DNA of 26,755 nt. Origin: Lachnospiraceae bacterium AM48-27BH (GTDB taxonomy: Bacteria; Bacillota; Clostridia; Lachnospirales; Lachnospiraceae). Positions 14,921 to 22,447 of this stretch are shown here, in pieces (the stretch's first letter is position 1; each line of letters opens with the position of its first letter). Made by a program: the position numbers and the translations under genes. The stretch covers positions 1-26,755 of the forward strand of contig QUFC01000050.1 in the NCBI GenBank assembly GCA_003478355.1, read 5' to 3'. The notes under the pieces are model-generated. The model was not told where the DNA came from and did not search any database. It saw only the letters and a list, made by a program, of their open reading frames with translations.

Positions 14921-16168
14921 ATGGGACAGACAGTAGTAGAGAAGATCATTGCCCATAATATAGGAAGAGACTCCGTAAAAGCCGGAGAGATCGTGACGGT
15001 CCAGGTAGACCGGGTTATGATGGATGACATCATGATTCCGTTTATCGTAGATAAATTCAAAGAGATGGGATTTCGAAAGGTCTGGGATCCGGATAAGGCG
15101 GTTTTGATCTATGACCATTTTCTTCCGGCCAGCCAGGTGGATGATACCAGACATTTCCGTATAGGTGACGCTTTCGCCAGAGAGCAGGGGCTGACCCGCG
15201 TACATCGGACCGATGGTATCTGCCATCAGCTGATGACAGAGGCAGGTCATGTAAAACCGGGCAATGTGGTATTTGGAACTGACAGCCACACCACGACCTA
15301 TGGCTGTGTGGGCGCATTTTCTACCGGTATCGGTTATACAGAGATGGCGGCGATTCTGGGAACGGGAACCTTGTGGGTGAAAGTGCCGGAGACCATTCAT
15401 ATTAATATAGAAGGAACGCTTCCGAAGGGCGTTATGTCAAAGGACATCATCCTGCGGATCATCGGCGATCTGCGGGCAGACGGCGCGACCTACTGCGCTT
15501 TGGAATTTACCGGTTCTACGGTTGAAAATATGAGCGTTGCCAGTCGTATGACCATGTCCAATATGGCCATTGAGGCAGGCGCAAAATGTGCGTTATTTAC
15601 ACCAGATGAGAAAACAGCCGAGTATTGCCAGATCCAGCTGGATGATTTTCAGAAGAATTTAAAGGGAGATCCAGACGCATCTTACATCCGCACTTTAGAA
15701 TATAAAGCAGAGGACTTTGTTCCGGTGATGGCATGCCCATCCCAGGTGGACAAGATCCGCGATGTCAGCGAGTTAGAGGGAACCGCCATTGACCAGGTGT
15801 TTATCGGCTCTTGCACCAATGGACGTCTGGAAGATATCCAGGCAGCAGCAGCCGTTTTGAAAGGGAAAAAGGTCGCTCCATTTGTAAAACTGATCGTCAC
15901 TCCGGCCAGCAGAAAAGTCTATGAGGACGCCCTGGCATGTGGCGCATTCAGGACTCTGGCAGAGGCAGGAGCCATCATTACCCATCCTGGATGTGGTCTC
16001 TGCTGTGGCCGTGCAGGCGGTATTTTAAGCGATGGAGAACGGGTGGTAGCCACCAATAACCGGAATTTTTTGGGGCGTATGGGAACCTCTAAAGTGGAGA
16101 TTTACCTGGCATCTCCGGCCACTGCGGCAGCCTGTGCAGCAGCTGGAAAGATCGTTGCAGCAATATAA
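14921..16168 (+). CDS. leuC: Isopropylmalate-dehydratase-family large subunit, second copy
   Basis: The protein is 415 residues with GGAG before the ATG at 14921. Cluster ligands are Cys298 in IGSCTNGRLED and Cys358/Cys361 in HPGCGLCCGRAGG, the canonical spacing. FGTDSHTTTYGCVGAFSTG and VVATNNRNFLGRMG are family signatures. It has the short (about 415-420) form of LeuC found in archaea and many Clostridia. Compared with copy 1 its ligand motifs are the standard ones, so this pair is the better candidate for the housekeeping isopropylmalate isomerase; that is an inference. A weak terminator follows. Confidence 0.9.
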   Translation: MGQTVVEKIIAHNIGRDSVKAGEIVTVQVDRVMMDDIMIPFIVDKFKEMGFRKVWDPDKAVLIYDHFLPASQVDDTRHFRIGDAFAREQGLTRVHRTDGICHQLMTEAGHVKPGNVVFGTDSHTTTYGCVGAFSTGIGYTEMAAILGTGTLWVKVPETIHINIEGTLPKGVMSKDIILRIIGDLRADGATYCALEFTGSTVENMSVASRMTMSNMAIEAGAKCALFTPDEKTAEYCQIQLDDFQKNLKGDPDASYIRTLEYKAEDFVPVMACPSQVDKIRDVSELEGTAIDQVFIGSCTNGRLEDIQAAAAVLKGKKVAPFVKLIVTPASRKVYEDALACGAFRTLAEAGAIITHPGCGLCCGRAGGILSDGERVVATNNRNFLGRMGTSKVEIYLASPATAAACAAAGKIVAAI

Positions 16169-16190
16169 AAAACAGATATTTAGTTTACAT

Positions 16191-16223
16191 AAAAAAGAGC
16201 CGACAAAAATCGACTTTTTTTTT
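16191..16223 (+). terminator. Probable terminator of the leuDC genes
   Basis: AAAAAAG-AG followed by CGA pairs with TCG-ACTTTTTTTTT (imperfect stem, loop CAAAAA, nine T at 16215-16223). The GC core is weak but the U-tract is long. Confidence 0.6.
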
Positions 16224-16365
16224 ACACAGTCGCATTTAACAAAAATGTAATATTTGCGTAAAAAACGAAATGAAAAGACATATAAATATTTAACAAAAAT
16301 AAGACAGAAATTCGTGCAAATGTCATAAGAATGGAAAAACTCAAAAAATGCCCAGTGTCAAAAAC

Positions 16366-16452
16366 GCCAAAAGTGGGGGAAATCCATTGACTTTTGGAGA
16401 CAGATTCCTATATAATCTCCACCGTCACCTGACAATACAGGCAAAAGTGGGG
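16366..16452 (+). repeat. Two direct repeats flanking the hydrolase promoter
   Basis: GCCAAAAGTGGGG (16366-16378) and GCAAAAGTGGGG (16441-16452) bracket the promoter at 16387-16416. They could be binding sites for one regulator. The rest of the 334-base gap (16169-16502) is AT-rich and holds the leuC terminator, this promoter and nothing else I can support. Confidence 0.5.
16387..16416 (+). promoter_or_regulatory. Promoter of the cell-wall hydrolase gene
   Basis: TTGACT (16387-16392), 18-base spacer, TATAAT (16411-16416). Predicted leader of about 80 bases contains the second direct repeat. Confidence 0.75.
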
Positions 16453-16502
16453 ATCAAACCCAAAGAAGCCTAATTTTGAGGAAGAAAGAAAAGAGGGTAT
16501 CT

Positions 16503-17339
16503 ATGCTAACATTGTACTCGTTTCTTCAGAATGTGTTTCTGTTCGTAAAAACAGTAGCGGTGAAAGTTACCAAACGGACTTACCGCAGCGCTGCAGTCTT
16601 TGTATCTGCGGCTTCTGTGATCACGGTAGTAGCACTGACCTCCAGTGGATTTGGCAGCGGCGGCAAGAACATGCTGGTCGCGTTTGCTGAGACAAATTCC
16701 GGTGAGCCGGAAAACACGGAGGAAGAAGAACCTGAAGAGACTGAATTGCTTACGGAGGCAAAAATACAAGTTGATCTTACGGATTCACGGCGACAGGGAC
16801 AGAAGTTTGTCGGCCAGATGCTGACACAGGATGTCCAGAGACAGGAAGAGAGCCGGATCGCGGCTCAGGCAGAAATTGAAGAAGTGAAGAAGCAGATTCT
16901 GATGGAAGCAGAAACTGCCAGGAAAAAAGCAGAGGAAGAAGCAAAACGTGCTGCCGCTGTGGTCGCCTATAGTGACGAGGATTATCAGGTTCTGTTAAGG
17001 ATCGTCCAGGCAGAAGCAGGAATCTGTGATGACAAGGGAAAGATTCTGGTTGCCAACGTGATCATCAACCGTGTGAAGAACAGTGAGTTTCCTAACACGA
17101 TCAAATCCGTGGTATATGAGAAATCCCAGTTCTCACCAGTATCCAACGGCAGTATCAATACAGTAAAGGTCACCAGACAGACCATTGACTGCGTCGACCG
17201 TGCCCTTCAGGGCGAAGATTATTCTCAGGGCGCTCTGTACTTTATGTACCGGGGCGGCTCCAGAAGCGGAGCGATCCGATGGTTTGACCGCCATCTGACG
17301 TTTCTGTTCAGTCATGAGAAGCATGAGTTTTTCAAATAA
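16503..17339 (+). CDS. Membrane-anchored SleB-type cell-wall hydrolase
   Basis: The protein is 278 residues from the ATG at 16503, with GAGGG five bases before it; an upstream TTG is rejected. Residues 29-50 form a membrane anchor or signal segment. An acidic Glu/Pro stretch (64-80) and a charged coiled coil (about 108-152) follow. The C-terminal Hydrolase_2 domain (about 157-278) begins DEDYQVLLRIVQAEAG; Glu171 is the expected catalytic residue. ILVANVIINRVKN and YFMYRGGSRS are also typical. SleB/CwlJ-type enzymes cleave peptidoglycan, often in spore cortex, but a coiled-coil anchored form like this may act in vegetative growth. The gene stands alone with its own promoter and terminator. Confidence 0.87.
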   Translation: MLTLYSFLQNVFLFVKTVAVKVTKRTYRSAAVFVSAASVITVVALTSSGFGSGGKNMLVAFAETNSGEPENTEEEEPEETELLTEAKIQVDLTDSRRQGQKFVGQMLTQDVQRQEESRIAAQAEIEEVKKQILMEAETARKKAEEEAKRAAAVVAYSDEDYQVLLRIVQAEAGICDDKGKILVANVIINRVKNSEFPNTIKSVVYEKSQFSPVSNGSINTVKVTRQTIDCVDRALQGEDYSQGALYFMYRGGSRSGAIRWFDRHLTFLFSHEKHEFFK

Positions 17340-17347
17340 GATAGTGA

Positions 17348-17391
17348 ATGAGCCAGGGCTTGAATTTATAAAAGTCCCTGGCTCATTTTTG
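17348..17391 (+). terminator. Terminator of the cell-wall hydrolase gene
   Basis: ATGAGCCAGGG (17348-17358) and CCCTGGCTCAT (17376-17386) form a perfect 11-bp stem followed by five T. On the minus strand the stem could also slow transcription from the convergent pectinesterase gene, but the U-tract there is poor. Confidence 0.92.
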
Positions 17392-17451
17392 TAATAACAG
17401 GTAAAACCGACAAGGTGTGTTTCGGCTCGCTGGTGTTTGGAGAAATTGGCG

Positions 17452-18417
17452 TTACGGGTTCCAACCGTCATTTCCGCCCAGTACCAGTTCTTTGGCGAAA
17501 TGTTTTGCTTCCCGTTCATCCAGCACATGACACCAGTCCGGCCGCGACTGCATGGCCGCCCCTGGCCCGTAGCTTTTGTATTCGGCAAAGAACACCGTAT
17601 CATGGGCGGACTCTTTCCCCCAATCATTCCAGCCTTCTGGGCAGATGTGGTGTTCCATCTGACAGTTTAAGAGAACAACTTTGGCATATTCACGCCATGG
17701 CCGTCCAAGGTAAGCAGAATGTGGCGGACAGTTGCTGGTGAAAAGACAGCTCTGGCACACATAGCCGTATTCCTGGCCTTCTGGAGTAGAAGCGGCAGTC
17801 ACGTAACTGCTGATAGGCTGCCCGGTATATTTGGAGAAAAATTCACAATCTTCAAAATAAGCCGTTGCCCCGCCAAAGATAAAATCGATATCTCCTTCGA
17901 TATAGCATCTCTGGTAGAAATGCCGTCCATTGATCCTTGGTGCAGACTGCTTTGGCCCTACAAATCCATTAGGCTCGATCTCTTTTGGCGGCAGAGGCGC
18001 TGTGAACAGGGTATCCTGGTTTCCTAAAAAACGGCAGTCGTGGAATGCAATCCGGTCTCCGTCTACGTAAAGAGCCAGCGCCTGCCCCACCTTTGTGCCT
18101 GGCCCGGCACTATTTTCAAAAGTCAGATTGCTGGCTGTGAAATCATGGGTGTCGATAAAGCAGGAGTAAGTGCGGAAAGTCCCTAATTTTCCGATATCAT
18201 CGGATGGCATCCGGGCATAAAGACCATAAGTTAAGATGGTTTCTTCAGCGGATTCTCCTGTGAAGGAAACGTAAGGAACGGTCACGTGGATCTGTTCCCG
18301 GTAAATCCCTTTGTGGATAAAAAGCGTAACCGGTTCCTGGTTGTCTGCTGGCAGGCTGTCAAGAGCTGCCTGGACAGAAGTAAAATCTCCGGTTCCGTCC
18401 TGTTTAATGTGGATCAT
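17452..18417 (-). CDS. Pectinesterase (carbohydrate esterase family 8), no signal peptide
   Basis: The enzyme removes methyl groups from homogalacturonan or its oligomers. It is 321 residues and starts at 18417 with AAGGA upstream. A right-handed beta-helix is predicted, with all family motifs: GQALAL (111-116), GNQDTLF (132-138, Asp135 acid/base), GDIDFIFGG (175-183, Asp178 nucleophile), YLGRPWREYA (Arg239) and GWNDWG. There is no secretion signal, so it should act in the cytoplasm on imported oligogalacturonides. An insertion of about 30 residues between the two catalytic aspartates is common in bacterial members. No other pectin genes are nearby. It is divergent from the HAD phosphatase gene, and a possible -10 TATAAT lies at 18496-18491 with a weak -35. 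Confidence 0.93.
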   Translation of the reverse strand: MIHIKQDGTGDFTSVQAALDSLPADNQEPVTLFIHKGIYREQIHVTVPYVSFTGESAEETILTYGLYARMPSDDIGKLGTFRTYSCFIDTHDFTASNLTFENSAGPGTKVGQALALYVDGDRIAFHDCRFLGNQDTLFTAPLPPKEIEPNGFVGPKQSAPRINGRHFYQRCYIEGDIDFIFGGATAYFEDCEFFSKYTGQPISSYVTAASTPEGQEYGYVCQSCLFTSNCPPHSAYLGRPWREYAKVVLLNCQMEHHICPEGWNDWGKESAHDTVFFAEYKSYGPGAAMQSRPDWCHVLDEREAKHFAKELVLGGNDGWNP

Positions 18418-18530
18418 AGCATTCGTCCTTTCTGAGGCTTTTTGTGTTCCGGCACCGGTGCAGAGAAAGCGTCGGTCCGTGAATAGTATGATTATACCCG
18501 AAAAACAAAGAGTTTACCAGTAATGATTCA

Positions 18531-18559
18531 TTGACATTTCCTCAATCCTTTTCTATGAT
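18531..18559 (+). promoter_or_regulatory. Promoter of the HAD phosphatase gene
   Basis: TTGACA (18531-18536), 17-base spacer, TATGAT (18554-18559), with GGAGAGGG before the ATG. Confidence 0.8.
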
Positions 18560-18595
18560 GAAAGATATCACAAAAAATGACGGAGAGGGATAGTA

Positions 18596-19258
18596 ATGGA
18601 GAGAAATATCATTTTTTTTGACCTGGATGGGACGTTGACGGATCCGATGCTTGGCATCACCCGTTCTGTCCAGCATGCATTAAAGGCTTATGACATTATA
18701 GAAGAGGATTTGACCAGGCTGATTCCATTTATCGGCCCGCCTTTAAAGGACAGCTTTATGAAATTTTATGATTTTTCAGAGGAACAGGCCAAAGAGGCCA
18801 TTTACAAATACCGGGAATATTTTGCGGCCGGCGGTCTGTTTGAAAACCGGGTGTATGAGGGAATACCGGAGATGCTTGGCAAGTTAAAAGCGTCAGGAAA
18901 GAAACTGTATGTGGCAACCTCTAAGCCGGAAAAATTTGCCAGACAGATTTTAGAGCATTTCCAGCTGGATTCCTATTTTGACTACATTGGCGGTGCTAGC
19001 ATGGATGAAGTGCGGGTGAGAAAGGGCGATGTGATTGCCTATACCATGGAACAGGCAGGAGTCCAGGATGTGGATCGCAGCCGGATGGTCATGGTAGGTG
19101 ACCGGGAACATGATGTGTTTGGAGCGAAAGAACAGGGCATTGACTGCGTGGGCGTGCTGTTTGGTTACGGCTCAAGAGAAGAACTGGAGGCAGCAGGGAC
19201 CTGGAAAATTGCCGCTGATATGGACGAACTGACTAAAATCCTCATGGAGGATTTGTGA
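18596..19258 (+). CDS. HAD-family phosphatase, phosphoglycolate-phosphatase-like
   Basis: The protein is 220 residues. HAD motif I is FFDLDGTLTD (Asp9 nucleophile, Asp11). A helical cap lies at about 16-85. Motif II is VATSKP (Ser109), motif III Lys143, and motif IV VMVGDREHDVFGA (168-173). This is the Gph/PGP-like subgroup; members hydrolyse phosphoglycolate, pyrophosphate or nucleotides, and the true substrate cannot be told from sequence. GGAGAGGG precedes the ATG at 18596. It is a single gene with its own promoter, and a 150-base gap separates it from carD. Confidence 0.88.
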   Translation: MERNIIFFDLDGTLTDPMLGITRSVQHALKAYDIIEEDLTRLIPFIGPPLKDSFMKFYDFSEEQAKEAIYKYREYFAAGGLFENRVYEGIPEMLGKLKASGKKLYVATSKPEKFARQILEHFQLDSYFDYIGGASMDEVRVRKGDVIAYTMEQAGVQDVDRSRMVMVGDREHDVFGAKEQGIDCVGVLFGYGSREELEAAGTWKIAADMDELTKILMEDL

Positions 19259-19327
19259 AACCCGCACAATAGATAGAATGAGAATCATAAGACAAAACGC
19301 TGAAAAACATCAAATTGCTTCAAAATA

Positions 19328-19357
19328 CTGACATTTCCTGCATAAAAATGGTAAAAT
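19328..19357 (+). promoter_or_regulatory. Probable promoter of the CarD-family gene
   Basis: CTGACA (19328-19333), 18-base spacer, TAAAAT (19352-19357). This is a reasonable but not perfect match, and the resulting leader is about 45 bases. Confidence 0.5.
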
Positions 19358-19410
19358 GGGTCATGATAACAGTACAATGCTCTTTTAAGTATGCAGAAAG
19401 GATGAAAGGC

Positions 19411-19926
19411 GTGTTTGAAAAAGGCGAGTATATCGTGTATGGAACCACAGGAGTCTGTCAGGTTATGGATATCACAACCATGAAGCAAAAGGAAGCAACA
19501 CAGGCAAAGCTCTATTATGTGCTGGAACCGGTGTCTTCCCCGGGAGGAAAGATTCTTACTCCTGTTGAGGAAAATAAAAATCCCATGAGACGGATTGTTA
19601 CCAGAGAAGAAGCAGATCGTCTGATCGAAGAGATCAGAAATGTAAAAGACCTGCAGATCGGTGACGAGAAGCAGCGGGAGGCGAAATACAAAGAAGCTTT
19701 AAAATCCTGCGACTGTAAAGCCTGGATCGGCATCATCAAGACCCTGTACCGGAGAAAAAAAGACAGGATGGTTCGCGGCAAGCGTCTGACAGAGGTGGAC
19801 GAGCGGTATTTTCGGAAAGCAAAAGATAATCTGTACCGGGAGCTGGCGATTCCTTTAGGTATCACCGCAGAAGAAGTCGAGGGATATATCATTTCCAGGA
19901 TCGATCCGGAGATAAGCCGGAACTAG
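19411..19926 (+). CDS. CarD-family RNA polymerase-binding regulator
   Basis: CarD/CdnL proteins bind the RNA polymerase beta subunit through an N-terminal Tudor-like domain and stabilise open complexes at rRNA and other promoters. The protein is 171 residues from the GTG at 19411, giving the family-typical start MFEKGEYIVYGTTGVCQV with AAAGGA at good distance. An ATG at 19402 would place the ribosome binding site too close. The RNAP-interaction domain spans about 1-60. The helical C-terminal domain (about 65-165) has AKYKEALKSCDCKAWIGIIK, then VDERYFRKAKDNLYRELAIPLG. It precedes the SRP cluster but is separated from it by a palindrome and a new promoter. Confidence 0.9.
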   Translation: MFEKGEYIVYGTTGVCQVMDITTMKQKEATQAKLYYVLEPVSSPGGKILTPVEENKNPMRRIVTREEADRLIEEIRNVKDLQIGDEKQREAKYKEALKSCDCKAWIGIIKTLYRRKKDRMVRGKRLTEVDERYFRKAKDNLYRELAIPLGITAEEVEGYIISRIDPEISRN

Positions 19927-19965
19927 CCTGAATATGGAACGAAAAAGAAAAAATTAAAAAAATTA

Positions 19966-19995
19966 AGGGTGTCAAGAAAAAATACTTGACACCCT
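19966..19995. repeat. Perfect inverted repeat overlapping the ylxM promoter
   Basis: AGGGTGTCAAG (19966-19976) and CTTGACACCCT (19985-19995) are exact complements with an 8-base A-rich loop. The right arm contains the -35 box of the ylxM promoter. GCGCTTTTT follows it, so the repeat may be the carD terminator, an operator for the SRP operon, or both. Confidence 0.8.
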
Positions 19996-20014
19996 GCGCT
20001 TTTTCGTGTATGAT
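19986..20014 (+). promoter_or_regulatory. Promoter of the ylxM-ffh operon
   Basis: TTGACA (19986-19991), 17-base spacer, TATGAT (20009-20014). The predicted transcript start, near 20021, lies only about 9 bases before the ylxM ATG at 20030, so the 5' leader is nearly absent. Confidence 0.8.
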
Positions 20015-20029
20015 AGCACAGGTGATGAG

Positions 20030-20371
20030 ATGGAAAAGATTGTAGAACAAGGAATGTTGTATGATTTTTACGGCGAACTGCTGACACCGCATCAGAGAAA
20101 GATTTATGAAGATGTGGTATTTAACGATATGTCTTTAAGCGAGATTGCCGAGGAACAGGGGATCAGCCGTCAGGGTGTCCATGACCTGGTGAAACGATGT
20201 GACAAGACATTAGCGGAATATGAGTCAAAGTTAAAGCTGGTTGAGAAATTTCATCAGACCAGACGGATGGTGGAAGAGATTCGCCAACTGACAGGAGAGT
20301 ATCAGAAGAATCAGGACATGAAGCTGATTCAGAAGATCCAGCAGATCGCAGGCGAGATTATCGAACTGTAA
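20030..20371 (+). CDS. ylxM: YlxM/p13-like helix-turn-helix protein of the SRP operon
   Basis: The protein is 113 residues. A helix-turn-helix at about 18-55 reads LTPHQRKIYEDVVFNDMSLSEIAEEQGISRQGVHDLVKR and resembles sigma region 4. The C-terminal half is helical. YlxM is almost always encoded just before ffh; in streptococci it binds SRP components, and a regulatory role is proposed. The ATG at 20030 is chosen over an upstream GTG at 20006, which would lie in front of the predicted transcript start. AGGTGA stands close to the ATG. ffh follows 21 bases downstream in the same operon. Confidence 0.93.
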   Translation: MEKIVEQGMLYDFYGELLTPHQRKIYEDVVFNDMSLSEIAEEQGISRQGVHDLVKRCDKTLAEYESKLKLVEKFHQTRRMVEEIRQLTGEYQKNQDMKLIQKIQQIAGEIIEL

Positions 20372-20392
20372 GACATAAACAGGAGGATTGCG

Positions 20393-21760
20393 ATGGCTTT
20401 TGAAAGCTTATCCGACAAGCTGCAGAATGTATTTAAGAATCTGCGTGGCAAGGGCCGACTGTCAGAAGCCGATGTTAAGGCTGCCCTGAAAGAAGTCAAG
20501 ATGGCTCTGTTAGAAGCTGATGTAAGCTTCAAGGTGGTAAAACAGTTTGTGAACTCCGTTCAGGAACGTGCCATTGGACAGGATGTGTTAAACAGTCTGA
20601 CTCCGGGACAGATGGTGGTCAAGATCGTTCATGAGGAACTGATTTCCCTCATGGGTTCTGAGACTAAGGAGATCGAGTTAAAGCCGGCCAGTGAGATCAC
20701 AGTGATCATGATGGCAGGTCTCCAGGGTGCAGGTAAGACCACAACCACCGCCAAGATCGCAGGAAAGCTAAAGGCGAAGGGCAGAAAACCATTACTGGTT
20801 GCCTGTGATGTGTATCGTCCGGCAGCGATCCAGCAGTTACAGATCAATGGAGAAAAGCAGGGCGTTCCGGTATTTTCCATGGGTGATAACCAGAAACCGG
20901 TCAACATTGCGAAAGCAGCCATTGAGCATGCACAGAAGAATGGTTTTAATGTAGTGATCTTAGATACTGCAGGCCGTCTCCATGTGGATGAAGACATGAT
21001 GGCTGAGCTTCAGGAGATCAAGAGAGAAGTTCAGGTGCATCAGACACTTCTCATTGTTGATGCCATGACCGGACAGGATGCGGTCAACGTGGCAGAGAAT
21101 TTTGAAAATAAGATCGGCATCGATGGCGTCATCTTAACGAAGATGGACGGTGATACCAGAGGCGGTGCGGCATTATCCATTAAGGCTGTGACCGGAAAAC
21201 CGATTTTATATATTGGTATGGGTGAAAAGCTTTCTGATTTAGAGCAGTTTTACCCGGACCGCATGGCTTCCAGAATCCTCGGAATGGGAGATATCCTTTC
21301 TCTGATCGAGAAAGCAGAGATGGAAGTTGACCAGGAAAAAGCTAAGGAATTGACCCAGAAGTTAAAGAAAGCTGAGTTTGATTTTAATGATTTCCTGGAT
21401 CAGATGCGCCAGATCAAAAAGATGGGCGGTATGGCAAGCATCATGAGCATGATGCCAGGTATGCCGCAGATGAAGGGAGATATGGCTGTAGATGATTCGG
21501 CCATGGACCGTGTAGAAGCGATCATTCTTTCCATGACGAAGGAAGAACGTGCCAATCCGGCAATCCTGAATCCATCCAGAAAACAGAGAATCGCCAGAGG
21601 CGCAGGCGTGGACATCAGCGAAGTCAACCGCATTGTAAAACAGTTTGACCAGATGCGCAAGATGATGAAGCAGCTGCCAGGTATGATGGGCGGCGGCAAA
21701 CGTAAAGGCGGACTTGGGGCATTAGGCGGTATGATGGGAAAGTTTAAGATGCCCTTTTAA
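20393..21760 (+). CDS. ffh: Signal recognition particle protein Ffh
   Basis: Ffh is the SRP54 GTPase that, with 4.5S/6S RNA, delivers nascent membrane and secreted proteins to FtsY and the translocon. The protein is 455 residues, normal length. The helical N domain is 1-95. The G domain has GLQGAGKTT (109-117), LDTAGRLHVD (191-195 core) and TKMDGDTRGG (249-258). The Met-rich M domain is about 300-455 with MASIMSMMPGMPQM and the SRP-RNA-binding region around NPSRKQRIARGAGVD. AGGAGG precedes the ATG. It sits between ylxM and rpsP, the standard arrangement in Firmicutes. Confidence 0.98.
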   Translation: MAFESLSDKLQNVFKNLRGKGRLSEADVKAALKEVKMALLEADVSFKVVKQFVNSVQERAIGQDVLNSLTPGQMVVKIVHEELISLMGSETKEIELKPASEITVIMMAGLQGAGKTTTTAKIAGKLKAKGRKPLLVACDVYRPAAIQQLQINGEKQGVPVFSMGDNQKPVNIAKAAIEHAQKNGFNVVILDTAGRLHVDEDMMAELQEIKREVQVHQTLLIVDAMTGQDAVNVAENFENKIGIDGVILTKMDGDTRGGAALSIKAVTGKPILYIGMGEKLSDLEQFYPDRMASRILGMGDILSLIEKAEMEVDQEKAKELTQKLKKAEFDFNDFLDQMRQIKKMGGMASIMSMMPGMPQMKGDMAVDDSAMDRVEAIILSMTKEERANPAILNPSRKQRIARGAGVDISEVNRIVKQFDQMRKMMKQLPGMMGGGKRKGGLGALGGMMGKFKMPF

Positions 21761-21821
21761 TTAGTTAGCAAAGCATATGCTTTTGTCTATAGGTAAATCA
21801 CGACAAGGAGGTGAAATTGAC

Positions 21822-22064
21822 ATGGCAGTAAAGATGAGATTAAGAAGAATGGGACAGAAAAAGGCTCCTTTCTATAGAGTTGTAGTTGCAGATTCCAGAT
21901 CTCCAAGAGATGGTAAGTTCATCGAGGAGGTTGGTTACTATAATCCAAACGTTGATCCAAGCGTAATCAAATTCGATGAGGAAGCAGCTAAGAAGTGGTT
22001 AGCAACAGGCGCTCAGCCAACTGAGACCGTTAGCAAGCTGTTAAAGATCGCAGGTATCCAGTAA
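21822..22064 (+). CDS. rpsP: 30S ribosomal protein S16
   Basis: The protein is 80 residues from the ATG at 21822, which follows AAGGAGGTGAAATTGAC; an upstream TTG at 21777 is rejected. S16 is a small basic protein that helps 30S assembly. [21 protein letters not shown] and [13 protein letters not shown] are diagnostic. khpA begins 15 bases after the stop. The codon use is strongly biased, as expected for a ribosomal protein. Confidence 0.98.
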   Translation: MAVKMRLRRMGQKKAPFYRVVVADSRSPRDGKFIEEVGYYNPNVDPSVIKFDEEAAKKWLATGAQPTETVSKLLKIAGIQ

Positions 22065-22079
22065 TCCTGAGGTGATGAT

Positions 22080-22307
22080 ATGAAAGAATTAGTTGAAGTT
22101 ATGGCAAAAGCTCTGGTGGAACATCCAGAGGAAGTTTCTGTCATCGAATCCGAGCAGAATGGGGAAACCGTCATCGAACTGAAGGTGGCTCCTTCTGACA
22201 TGGGTAAGGTTATTGGTAAACAGGGCAGAATCGCAAAAGCCATTCGTTCTGTTGTGAAGGCAGCAGCCTCAAAAGAAGACAAAAAAGTAGTTGTGGAAAT
22301 TCAGTAA
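22080..22307 (+). CDS. khpA: KH-domain RNA-binding protein KhpA (YlqC)
   Basis: The protein is 75 residues forming a single KH domain with the GxxG loop in GKVIGKQGRIAKAIR. KhpA works with KhpB as an RNA chaperone affecting cell division and RNA stability in Firmicutes. GAGGTGATGAT precedes the ATG. The gene lies between rpsP and rimM, as in most Gram-positive genomes. A 140-base structured spacer follows before rimM. Confidence 0.95.
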   Translation: MKELVEVMAKALVEHPEEVSVIESEQNGETVIELKVAPSDMGKVIGKQGRIAKAIRSVVKAAASKEDKKVVVEIQ

Positions 22308-22316
22308 CTTACTTAC

Positions 22317-22420
22317 AAGACCGCCGGCCTTTTTAGGCAGACGGTCTTTGTCGCTTATGTGACCAGCCGCAGGCTGTATAAAACCTGCGGGTATGATTCT
22401 GTCGCAGGATGACAGCATTC
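22317..22420 (+). promoter_or_regulatory. Hairpin cluster between khpA and rimM
   Basis: Three stems occur in a row: AAGACCG/CGGTCTT (22317-22348) with GCCT/AGGC inside; CCGCAGG/CCTGCGG (22367-22390); CTGTC/GACAG (about 22399-22414). Only the first has a short T-run after it. The cluster may be a partial terminator, an mRNA processing site, or a spacer that keeps ribosomal and modification genes at different levels. Confidence 0.55.
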
Positions 22421-22447
22421 GATTTTGTATATACGGAGAGAGAATAT

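Noticed and set aside
17133..17627. 164-residue minus-strand frame across the hydrolase terminator
   Set aside because: It overlaps two clear genes (hydrolase and pectinesterase 3' ends) and the terminator, and has no family resemblance.
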